This document shows, in pieces, positions 55,766 through 64,000 of a DNA stretch of 64,000 bases. Under the pieces are notes generated by a model that worked only from the letters and a program-made list of their open reading frames with translations, was not told the origin of the DNA and ran no database searches. Source of the stretch: Gammaproteobacteria bacterium (GTDB lineage Bacteria; Pseudomonadota; Gammaproteobacteria; SZUA-152); assembly GCA_013152545.1 (NCBI GenBank), contig JAADGF010000068.1:1-64000 (forward strand). Reading direction: 5' to 3'. Within the stretch, counting starts at the first letter, position 1; every line of letters starts with the position of its first letter. Both the position numbers and the translations under genes were made by a program.

Positions 55766-57271
55766 TTAAAATAGCTCACCAGCTTGCTGCTTTCCCTGAA
55801 AACCAACAACGTTACGGTGGCGTTCAGTTGTCCGCGGAGCTGCACCATATACTTGCAATGCAACAGATTTTCCTCGAATATTTTGTTTTCCAAAATTAAC
55901 AAAACGGCTCTTCATGTTATGACTAAGAAACTCATAAACATCCCCGGAAATGATGATTTTGTGATTAAGGCGTTTACTTAAACCATCCAACCGACTTGCC
56001 GTATTCACTGCATCACCAATAAAAGTATACTCAAACCGGTCTACTGAACCAATAGTACCCGCCGCTGCACGCCCTTTATGTACACCAATACCAATATCAA
56101 ATGTTGTGCCGTCCCGCATTCTGGCTGAATTCGAATGCTGTAGAATATCCCACGCGGCATCAACCGCCTGCTCAACGTAACCTGTTTCACGCCCAACACC
56201 GAACACCGCCAAAATGGCATCTCCCATAAATTTATTCACTATGCCATTATGCTCCGCCACTACGTCCGCTATTTTAGTAAAATAAGCATTCAAGAAAAAA
56301 ATCACCTCTTCGGGGGGGGTGTTTTCAGCATAAGTGGTAAATTTCCGTAAATCACAAAATAGTATTGCGATCTCATGTTCTTCACCCTGTTTAAGTGCAG
56401 CAGCGTTACCGTTAAGCAGCTTATTCATAATATCAGGGCTGACGATACGCTCCAGAGTCTTTTGAATTTTGTCTTTATCCCGCAGTTCTTCGATCATTTT
56501 ATTGGTTTGTTGTGCAATAATACCAAATTCATCACGCGTTAATACCGGTATATTATCATTGAAATCTCCACGTTGAACTTTGCGTAATATATCCATTTGT
56601 CGACCAAACAAGTTTTGCACATTCAGGGAGTATGAAAAAATAACGCGTGTTGTCAGGCTCACAACAATCCCTAATATAAACAAAGTATCCACAAGAAAGT
56701 TTTGGCGTACATCCACGGTCTTATTTACCAGTGTGTCGGCACTAATACTCATGTAACTGTAAGCCGACAAAGCCACTGCGATCGCAACAAACAACACCGT
56801 TAAACTCAGGAAGATATTCAAGCGATGGGCGATCGATACTGTTTTTTCTTGCAATTCAGTTTTAGCTTCCTGTTGGCTAAAACACTTCCTTACTCGGTGT
56901 AGGGCACTATCAATACTGGCAAAATAGCCAATTATCATTGTCCAGATAAAAATTTTCATTGATAACAATAACGTGGATTCTTGGAATACTATTTGTAACA
57001 CCACAATTGCTATCGCAGCCACACCAAACAACACAAGGTCCAACAACAATTGTCGTTTCGACTGATCAATAGCGCGTTGATTGATCACCACCAATGCTTC
57101 CAGCTTTTCACGGATTATGCGTAATAGAACAAAAGGTAATGCAACTAACAACACAAGAAAAAAACCGGAATCCATCAAGTGGGTATCAAAACTTCGAAAT
57201 GCAAATACACACAACACAATCACGCTGAGTAGATAATAGGCGGATATTTGAAATTTACTGGTTATATTCAT
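55766..57271 (-). CDS. Membrane class III adenylate cyclase with HAMP domain
   Basis: A 501-residue protein with several membrane segments in the first 230 residues, HAMP (about 215-270), and a class III cyclase domain (about 290-465). Metal-binding Asp are in AILFCDLRKFT and FMGDAILAVFG; YTFIGDAVNTASRLDGLSK carries the transition-state and substrate motif. It likely makes cAMP. It is convergent with the HD-GYP gene, 51 bp away. No nearby CRP homologue. Confidence 0.9.
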   Translation of the reverse strand: MNITSKFQISAYYLLSVIVLCVFAFRSFDTHLMDSGFFLVLLVALPFVLLRIIREKLEALVVINQRAIDQSKRQLLLDLVLFGVAAIAIVVLQIVFQESTLLLSMKIFIWTMIIGYFASIDSALHRVRKCFSQQEAKTELQEKTVSIAHRLNIFLSLTVLFVAIAVALSAYSYMSISADTLVNKTVDVRQNFLVDTLFILGIVVSLTTRVIFSYSLNVQNLFGRQMDILRKVQRGDFNDNIPVLTRDEFGIIAQQTNKMIEELRDKDKIQKTLERIVSPDIMNKLLNGNAAALKQGEEHEIAILFCDLRKFTTYAENTPPEEVIFFLNAYFTKIADVVAEHNGIVNKFMGDAILAVFGVGRETGYVEQAVDAAWDILQHSNSARMRDGTTFDIGIGVHKGRAAAGTIGSVDRFEYTFIGDAVNTASRLDGLSKRLNHKIIISGDVYEFLSHNMKSRFVNFGKQNIRGKSVALQVYGAAPRTTERHRNVVGFQGKQQAGELF

Positions 57272-57536
57272 ACTACGATTCGGTTAATGCTATTATTTTC
57301 CCCATAAAGTATTTCGCCCACAAACACTTTATTTTTAATACTAACACCTAAATATTATTGTGATGCAGTACCGCAAATACCCCAGAACGTTGTCATTCTG
57401 TGACTTGATTCACTCTGTTTCGAGAATAATCGTGGGACTGGCAACTATTTTCAACCTAAAGTCATCAATTGAACAGCATATACAGCGCTAAGCTGAGTCG
57501 TTACGTGAGCATTACGAACTTAAAGTGTTTGTGAAC

Positions 57537-58889
57537 TTAAGGTTGCTGAACTTGAGGAGGCTTGGAGGTATTTTTTTGAATGTAGGGCAATGCATTGAGT
57601 TTTGCTTGCAAACCAGACAATTGCTTCTCCAATGCAATGCGTTGCGCCGTTAACGCTTTATTTTTCACGGTTAACGTCTCAACCTGTTTCTTTAACAGGT
57701 CTTCATTTTTCTGCCTAGACTGCTGTTCCTCGATGGTTGCTGCTATTGGTTGTTGCGGGTTTTTTTTCTGGGGTGGTTGCTGCTGCTGAATCAAAGTAGC
57801 TTCATTGATGATATCACTGGAACCTTGAGCGACACCTGATGCTGGCGCTTCATTTTCAGCATTACTCTCCACTGCGATTTGGGCACTGCTCAATTCGGCT
57901 ATTTTCAAGGCAAAGTCTTCTTTTTGCTTGATAACTTTTGCAGCTGTTGTCGCTAATAAAATCATTTGAGCATTTTGGGATTTATTGCGTATATCGCCTA
58001 ATTTTAACGCCTTAGAAATTTTAGTGAATCCTTTTTCCTTTTTCAGCACATAATTTTCATGCTGATTTTTTTCTATTTGCAATATATCGCCAACGGCTCG
58101 CGTAATATGTAATAAACGAAAAGCAGCAAACTCAAAAGTATCTGCGGCTAATTTAACACCCTCAGTGTGCCGTAAATTTTTTTCGATATAAGCAAGAGCA
58201 TCATCTCGCGCCTGAATTGTTTCACTGTAAGTTTTAGGCGCATTGTCTTTTGCACCATATTGCTCTGCCTCGGCAAATACAGCTTCACCCCGGCTTAAAT
58301 ATTTGGATTTAACAATACGAAGGTGAAACTTTCTCAAATCAACCAGCATGTTATTTTTATCTTTTACAAAATCCGCCTTTTTTTCGCTGTCGTCAAACAA
58401 GCTTTCCTTATGTTGCTCAATACGCTCAATTAACATCGTCATATTGGAAACGCGGCCGCGATATTCCATGGGGAACAAACGTTTTGCATTAAGCTCCTCC
58501 AGAATAATGCGCATTTCAATAAGTTCAGGCATCTCTCGTTCAACAATTATTTTAGTCTGAAAACCATTATTAAGCGCATTTTCTACTTTATAAAGACTTT
58601 GCAGTACATCTGTCTTTTTTTCGGGGTCGCGCATATTTACCCGCGCCCGCTTCATTGCAGACCGAGCAGTACGATAATTATTCGGTGAAAAAAGGGGTAG
58701 CACTTCGTCCCGGGCTTTATTGAACAGCTTTTGCGTATCACTAAAAATTTTGTCTATCGGTATGTCTTTATATTTGGCGACAACCACCTTATCAGGTACC
58801 TTTTGAGGAATGAGTGAGGTTAATGGACTACACCCGGACAAAACCAACATTATCACTACACCCAAGACGGCTGCCCATTTTTTAAACAT
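57537..58889 (-). CDS. Coiled-coil lipoprotein, unknown function
   Basis: A 450-residue protein from the Met at 58889, with a lipoprotein signal (MFKKWAAVLGVVIMLVLSGC; lipobox LSGC). The frame reaches eight codons further up to 58913. The mature protein is helical and charged, with a Gln/Pro-rich stretch and a C-terminal coiled coil (VETLTVKNKALTAQRIALEK). No enzyme motif. It is probably anchored to the outer membrane, perhaps structural. Gene family not recognised. Confidence 0.8.
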   Translation of the reverse strand: MFKKWAAVLGVVIMLVLSGCSPLTSLIPQKVPDKVVVAKYKDIPIDKIFSDTQKLFNKARDEVLPLFSPNNYRTARSAMKRARVNMRDPEKKTDVLQSLYKVENALNNGFQTKIIVEREMPELIEMRIILEELNAKRLFPMEYRGRVSNMTMLIERIEQHKESLFDDSEKKADFVKDKNNMLVDLRKFHLRIVKSKYLSRGEAVFAEAEQYGAKDNAPKTYSETIQARDDALAYIEKNLRHTEGVKLAADTFEFAAFRLLHITRAVGDILQIEKNQHENYVLKKEKGFTKISKALKLGDIRNKSQNAQMILLATTAAKVIKQKEDFALKIAELSSAQIAVESNAENEAPASGVAQGSSDIINEATLIQQQQPPQKKNPQQPIAATIEEQQSRQKNEDLLKKQVETLTVKNKALTAQRIALEKQLSGLQAKLNALPYIQKNTSKPPQVQQP

Positions 58890-59396
58890 TGCTATTCTGC
58901 CCGAAAATACCATAACCGCCTCTAGCCTCTAAGATTCAATCTATCAATGGAATTGTTTACCTAAATTGCCCAAGCATACCAGTACCCTATCAGTATTTCA
59001 CACTAAATTGCAGTGACTAAAACAACAAAAAATCGTTGTAATCGCTCACTGTTATACCATTTCGGACCTATACTTAGGGGCTGTTGGCACCGAATACTTC
59101 ACTGGCATAGCGCGCCAATCAGGCTGTCCTGGCTGTAGCTAACCACGAAGACCTTCTTCTTCTGTCCGCCTCGTACGCAATGCCGGGCACATAAATCACA
59201 GGGATGACTTTTTTCTTGATGGGTGTATTCCTCAAGATACACTCACTGGCAGGGGCTGTGAGCGCCAGTATTTGAGAAAAAACTGTATTTTCTTAGTGCG
59301 ATGCAGCGCGCCTGACGAGCCCCTTCATTCGTTTAGTGTTTTCAATCCAAGTTATAACGGGTAGAGGCGAGGACTCAAATCCGATACACTCCAGCG
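58890..59396. other. 507-bp spacer upstream of mutS
   Basis: No gene. A possible inverted pair frames 59092-59327 (ttaggggctg ... cgagcccctt), so a further short element may lie here; an inner pair gtgtat/atacac is near 59224-59243. No transposase frame. Confidence 0.35.
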
Positions 59397-62030
59397 ATGC
59401 AAAACACCACATCATCACCTATTGAAAATCACACCCCCATGATGCAGCAATACCTGCGTATCAAGGCTGACCATCGCCGGTTGTTGCTTTTTTATCGAAT
59501 GGGGGATTTTTATGAACTCTTTTTCGACGATGCAAAAAAAGTCGCGAAACTGTTGGATATTACCCTGACCGCACGGGGTAAATCCAATGGCAACCCCATC
59601 CCAATGGCGGGTGTACCCCATCATGCGGCTGAAAATTATTTAGCAAAATTGGTTAAAATGGGTGAATCAGTCGCGATTTGCGAACAAATTGGAGATCCAG
59701 CAAAATCCAAGGGGCCTGTTGAGCGTAAAGTAGTACGCATCGTCACGCCCGGCACAATCACTGATGAAGCATTCCTGGAGGAGCGAACCGACAACCTGAT
59801 TGTCGCCATTCATGCTCAAAATAACCACTACGGCATTGCCGCATTGGATGTTGCGAGTGGTCGTTTTACCGTTTTAAACGTTGATGACGAAGAAAGCCTG
59901 CTGGCTGAAATTGAGCGACTGCATCCTGCTGAGCTACTGGCAAGCGAAGACGCACAACTACCGACCGGAGTGACCACTCGCAATGGCGTGCAATTGCAAC
60001 CGCCATGGTTATTTGACAACCAGAGCGCCGTGCGCTTATTGACCTCACAGTTCAATACTCATGACTTATCTGGATTTGGCTGTGATCACATGGCACTGGC
60101 GCTTTGTGCTGCTGGCTGCATATTGCAATATGTTAAAGATACCCAACGTACCGCACTTCCACATATCCGCGCGCTTATCCCAGAAAATCGTGATGAAAGC
60201 ATTATCATTGACGCCGCCAGCCGCAGAAACCTGGAACTGGAAACTAACCTTTCAGGCGGTGCTGACAATACCTTTTGCGCCGTCATCGACCGCACCGCAA
60301 CCCCCATGGCGAGCCGCATGCTACGCCGCTGGGTTAATCGGCCCATTCGTAATCGCACAATACTAAAACAACGCTATCAATGCATCCGCACGTTGGTTGA
60401 CAATCGTCATTTTGAAGAATTAGCAAATGCCTTACGAGGCCTAGGAGATCTGGAACGGATACTGACACGAATTGCGATTCGCTCAGCCAGGCCCCGAGAT
60501 TTTGCTCTACTAAGAGACACACTGGAGCGCATGCCCTTAGTACGCCGGGTTATTGCATCAATTTTAACCTCAGCAACCTCACCGTTGTTACTCGCACTCG
60601 ATCAGCAAATTGATGAGTACCCTGATTTGCATCAACTCCTGATGAAGGCCATTATCGACACACCGCCTGCTTTAATACGTGACGGCGGGGTTATTGCTCC
60701 AGGTTATGATGAAGAACTGGATGAGTTGCGCACACTAAAAGAAAATGCCGGGCAGTATCTGGTGGACTTGGAAATACGTGAACGACAGGCTACGGGTATC
60801 GCAAACCTGCGGGTAAGCTACAATCGGGTGCACGGATATTATATCGAAGTCAGTCGCGGCCAATCCGACAATGTACCTGAACATTATATTCGTCGACAAA
60901 CCCTAAAGGGTGCCGAACGTTACATCACCCCAGAACTAAAATCCTTCGAAGACAAGGTATTAAGCTCATCAGAACGGGCGCTTGCCCGGGAAAAAACGCT
61001 CTACGAGCAACTTTTTGATATCCTGGCCGAACACATTGGCCCGCTACAGGCCACCACGGCGGCGCTGGCCGAAATAGACGTGCTCAACAATTTAGCTGAA
61101 CGTGCAGATACTCTGGATTTTTGTGAACCCTTCCTGAGCGATGAGCCAGGCATCAATATTGAAGCCGGTCGGCATCCTGTCGTGGAACAAGTATTGGATG
61201 AGCCTTTTATTCCTAACGATGTAATGATGCAAAATGACAGGCGGCTGTTAATCATTACCGGGCCCAACATGGGCGGTAAATCTACCTTTATGCGCCAAAC
61301 GGCATTGATCACTCTGCTGGCCCACGTTGGTAGTTTTGTACCCGCAAAACGTGCTCAACTTGGCCCTATTGATCGCATATTTACCCGTATTGGTGCAGCG
61401 GATGATCTCGCTGGTGGCCGTTCGACGTTTATGGTAGAAATGACTGAAACCGCTAATATTTTGCATAATGCCACGGCGCAGAGCCTGGTACTGATGGATG
61501 AAATTGGGCGCGGCACCAGCACCTTTGATGGTTTGTCGCTGGCCTGGGCAAGTGCAGAGTACCTGACTCAGAAAGTAGCTGCCTTTACGCTGTTTGCCAC
61601 CCATTATTTCGAGCTAACCACATTACCGGAAACCTTATCCAGTGTTGCAAATGTGCACCTTGACGCCATAGAGCACGGCGATAAAATAGTATTTATGCAT
61701 GCAGTGAAGGAAGGTCCTGCTAACCAAAGTTATGGCTTACAAGTCGCTGCCCTGGCAGGCGTACCAAAACAGGTCATTACACAGGCAAAATCCAAACTGT
61801 ATCAGCTGGAAGAAAGCAATGTATCCGCTAATCAATTTAAAGCATTGCAGCCAACACCAAGTGGTGATGAACCCTGTCAGCAATTTTCTCTGTTCGAGAA
61901 TGCGATACCCCATCCTGCGCTAGAAACCCTAAAAGACATGGACATTGACGCGCTGAGTCCACGTCAGGCACTGGATACGCTCTATTTATTAAAAAAATTA
62001 GCGGAGGATGGGGGGAATGCGGCTAATTAG
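59397..62030 (+). CDS. mutS: DNA mismatch repair protein MutS
   Basis: An 877-residue mismatch-recognition ATPase. The N-terminal mismatch-binding domain has the conserved Phe-x-Glu motif in [13 protein letters not shown] (about 35-47). The C-terminal ATPase has Walker [14 protein letters not shown] (about 621-633) and [17 protein letters not shown]. The C-terminal tail is of normal length. mutS followed by a ferredoxin gene is a conserved gammaproteobacterial pair. Undamaged. Confidence 0.98.
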   Translation: MQNTTSSPIENHTPMMQQYLRIKADHRRLLLFYRMGDFYELFFDDAKKVAKLLDITLTARGKSNGNPIPMAGVPHHAAENYLAKLVKMGESVAICEQIGDPAKSKGPVERKVVRIVTPGTITDEAFLEERTDNLIVAIHAQNNHYGIAALDVASGRFTVLNVDDEESLLAEIERLHPAELLASEDAQLPTGVTTRNGVQLQPPWLFDNQSAVRLLTSQFNTHDLSGFGCDHMALALCAAGCILQYVKDTQRTALPHIRALIPENRDESIIIDAASRRNLELETNLSGGADNTFCAVIDRTATPMASRMLRRWVNRPIRNRTILKQRYQCIRTLVDNRHFEELANALRGLGDLERILTRIAIRSARPRDFALLRDTLERMPLVRRVIASILTSATSPLLLALDQQIDEYPDLHQLLMKAIIDTPPALIRDGGVIAPGYDEELDELRTLKENAGQYLVDLEIRERQATGIANLRVSYNRVHGYYIEVSRGQSDNVPEHYIRRQTLKGAERYITPELKSFEDKVLSSSERALAREKTLYEQLFDILAEHIGPLQATTAALAEIDVLNNLAERADTLDFCEPFLSDEPGINIEAGRHPVVEQVLDEPFIPNDVMMQNDRRLLIITGPNMGGKSTFMRQTALITLLAHVGSFVPAKRAQLGPIDRIFTRIGAADDLAGGRSTFMVEMTETANILHNATAQSLVLMDEIGRGTSTFDGLSLAWASAEYLTQKVAAFTLFATHYFELTTLPETLSSVANVHLDAIEHGDKIVFMHAVKEGPANQSYGLQVAALAGVPKQVITQAKSKLYQLEESNVSANQFKALQPTPSGDEPCQQFSLFENAIPHPALETLKDMDIDALSPRQALDTLYLLKKLAEDGGNAAN

Positions 62031-62118
62031 CATTCTAAAAGCAGGGGCTATTGATGGCGTTGATGGAGACATTCCGCCGTACCCTGACCCTGATGTAAAT
62101 TGCTATCAAGCAGGTTAA
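62017..62118 (+). CDS. Possible 33-codon ORF overlapping the mutS 3' end
   Basis: An ATG at 62017 inside the end of mutS is preceded by a strong GGAGGATGGGGGGA ribosome binding site. The frame reads [20 protein letters not shown] then [13 protein letters not shown] and stops at 62116-62118. Overlap and a good site would allow coupled translation. No family known; it may be chance. Confidence 0.25.
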   Translation: MRLISILKAGAIDGVDGDIPPYPDPDVNCYQAG

Positions 62119-62413
62119 TCGAAACCGATGATTCGTCGCGTAAAAATTATGAAACCAAACAAGTGGGGCGCCATCAGCTAATACCCGCAAAACCATTGAA
62201 AAGTAAGTAGAGCATATTTTTACCACCTCTGGGCCATTACGGACCAGTGTAATAGCTCGCCATTACGTCTCATCGCGCCTTGCCAGTCTCGATAATTTAT
62301 CGTAAAAAAACGCATGCTACATATCGTCCAATTGATGATTTTAGGTTAAATCATTTTTTATCAAATTAACCCGACAACAGTAATTAAAAGTAGCGAAATT
62401 TTTGGAGAATATA

Positions 62414-62737
62414 ATGACATATGTCGTTGTTGAAAACTGCATAAAATGCAAATACACCGATTGTGTGGAAGTCTGTCCGGTCGATTGCTTTCATGAAGGA
62501 CCCAATTATCTGGTCATTGACCCGGAAGAATGCATTGATTGCTCATTATGCGAGCCCGAATGTCCAGCAGAAGCTATTTTTGACGAAGATGATGTGCCAG
62601 AGGATCAAAAACAATTTATCGCGTTAAACGCTGAGTTGGCGGCAATATGGCCTGTTATTAATGAAACCAAAACACCACCGGCAGATGCCAAGGAATGGGA
62701 TGGTGTTAAAAATAAATTGAAGAACCTGAAACGATAA
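62414..62737 (+). CDS. fdxA: Seven-iron ferredoxin FdxA
   Basis: A 107-residue ferredoxin with one [3Fe-4S] and one [4Fe-4S] site: [20 protein letters not shown] and [16 protein letters not shown], then a long C-terminal tail ending LKNLKR, as in the Azotobacter-type FdxA. The start is the ATG at 62414 with GGAG seven bases upstream; the frame opens at a TTG at 62402. It sits downstream of mutS, its common neighbour in gammaproteobacteria. Confidence 0.93.
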   Translation: MTYVVVENCIKCKYTDCVEVCPVDCFHEGPNYLVIDPEECIDCSLCEPECPAEAIFDEDDVPEDQKQFIALNAELAAIWPVINETKTPPADAKEWDGVKNKLKNLKR

Positions 62738-63937
62738 CAGCTGCCAGCACGCATTTTTTATGTGTAACAGAAAGCGTTAATGCAGAAAAATGTAGCAAGG
62801 AGTTAAGCGCAAGCCTGAAACCGCATCACTATCAAATGAGCAATCAACAAGAATATAGAGTGACTTAAAAATAGGTGAAGGCGACTGCTTCTAGCCGCCT
62901 TCTGTACCTCCATGCCGGACTTTTCCCTGTCCGCGTCTAATCCCTATGACGAGTTTACTTCCTTCTCTGCTTCCCTGATGCCTTCCCTGTTAAATTAAGC
63001 TAGCAGAGGTTTCAGGTGTTAATTTATCAAATTCAATTATTTTAGCAACCCCCCGAAAGTACACTAACAAAAACACCCTTATTCCCCAAGAAAATGATCA
63101 ATTACTCTTTAATTCAGCAAGTTAAAGTTTATTAATACCATATAGCACACCGCAACACTACATTAACGCCTCATTTAATCTGACATTCATATAGGATTTA
63201 ACCTACAAAATGACAAAACACAGGCGCATTGTTTTATCCAACCGTAGTAAAATTACTCGATGCAAGCTATGTTGTCTCTGTCGTCTTATAATAATTTACA
63301 ACTGAAACACGCCCCTTATAATCATGAAGTTATATAGCGGCACCTGAGCTTGCTGATAATCCTATAAACTTGCAATGTTAAATCTAAATTCACGCTATAA
63401 TCGCACCGAAGTGGCATCTCGTCCTGTTGTTATCCTCACTGTATCGATCAGTTATTCGGAATTAAAAAGCAACCTTAATCATATATACTGCATTGACATT
63501 GGGCATAAAGACAATGCCAGGCACTCAATAATCATGAATATAATTCAAGAATAATATTATAAGCTTCAGCAAGCCCTATCTGCAAAAGCCCTAAGAGTAA
63601 AACTGTGTTTCATAAATAAAATCTATTATGGTCATAACTAATCTACGATTGAATATCCCTAACAAGCGTAGAATACTATGGCAATAGCGGGGCAGAAAAT
63701 TTAACGTAGCTCGTAACCAGGCTACTGAGCGAGCACACTTATTTTCAGCATATTTGGGCACATACACAAAATATACACAAACAAGAAACTATACCCAAAG
63801 CATTTGAGATTTCGGTATAGACTACGTTGCCATCATAAATAAACTTATACACTATAACGATGACCTGACACAATGAAGACCAAAACTTAACGCAACCACT
63901 AACTTGCTTTAATGGTTGCCAGTATAAAACAACAACG
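62738..63937. other. 1.2-kb A/T-rich region without a convincing gene
   Basis: No frame above about 80 codons looks coding. A small hairpin, gaaggcg ... cgccttc, lies near 62878-62904. A family-A terminus (tatacccaaagcatttgaga then tttcgg) is at 63790-63815. The region may contain a promoter or an untranslated RNA that I cannot see. Confidence 0.35.
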
Positions 63938-64000
63938 CTTAGAACCTGTAAAGCAATAAGTTGGACAGATTGCGCCGGATGTCGTTTCGTCTTCAAGGCG
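63938..64000. mobile_element. Family-D inverted-repeat element, cut by the window edge
   Basis: cttagaacctgtaaagcaat then aagttggacagattgcgcc match the left part of the element at 26806-26970 and run off the right edge. Confidence 0.6.

Noticed and set aside
63745..63996. An 83-codon minus-strand frame at the right edge as a gene
   Set aside because: It overlaps family-A and family-D repeat ends and has no recognisable motif.

Overview
The window looks like a chromosomal segment of a sulfur-oxidising gammaproteobacterium of moderate G+C. It carries an almost complete oxidative-type dsr (reverse dissimilatory sulfite reductase) locus, and its housekeeping neighbourhoods fit that class (ssb / YajR-type MFS / uvrA; mutS / fdxA; gspCDEF; prfC). 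dsrEFH, dsrL, dsrN and dsrR mark the sulfur-oxidising form of the Dsr pathway; sulfate reducers generally have a different gene set. I cannot place the genus from sequence alone.

Layout: an IS66 fragment at the left edge; a DUF4188-like gene; a type II secretion block gspC-D-E-F on the minus strand with no gspG after it; prfC. A palindrome-rich gap and an orphan HipB-like regulator follow. Next is a minus-strand cluster: TauD-like dioxygenase, two unknown proteins, a stand-alone Cas6/Cmx6-like protein, and a DsrC paralogue without cysteines (RspA type). It diverges from the dsr locus on the plus strand: dsrA B E F H C, then a 422-bp gap with a hairpin, dsrM K L J O P, a TrpD2/YbiB-like gene, dsrN, dsrR. 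A NarX/NarL-type two-component pair with an unusual four-cysteine cluster follows directly.

From about 32.7 to 35.7 kb lies a graveyard of mobile DNA: miniature inverted-repeat elements, an IS3 tail, a group II intron-like 3' end, and IS21 and IS1595 remnants. It surrounds two small membrane proteins and a vapBC pair whose toxin has an Asn at a position normally Asp. After ssb, the MFS transporter and uvrA comes a signalling island (41-57 kb): four GGDEF/EAL-type proteins with mixed intact and altered active sites, an HD-GYP protein and a class III adenylate cyclase. A sulfite-exporter-like TauE, a DUF1634-like partner and a CysB-like LysR regulator sit inside it. The window closes with a lipoprotein, mutS, fdxA and about 1.2 kb without a convincing gene.

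How the genes may work together: DsrEFH pass sulfur to DsrC, DsrAB oxidises it to sulfite, DsrL links the reaction to NAD(P)H, DsrMKJOP links the DsrC disulfide/thiol couple to the quinone pool, DsrN makes siroheme amide, and TauE could export sulfite. The most interesting unexplained unit is the Cas6-like/RspA/TauD cluster beside dsrA; no CRISPR array or other cas gene is visible anywhere in the window. At least four families of short dispersed inverted-repeat elements are present, and some of them form the stop codons or upstream regions of genes.
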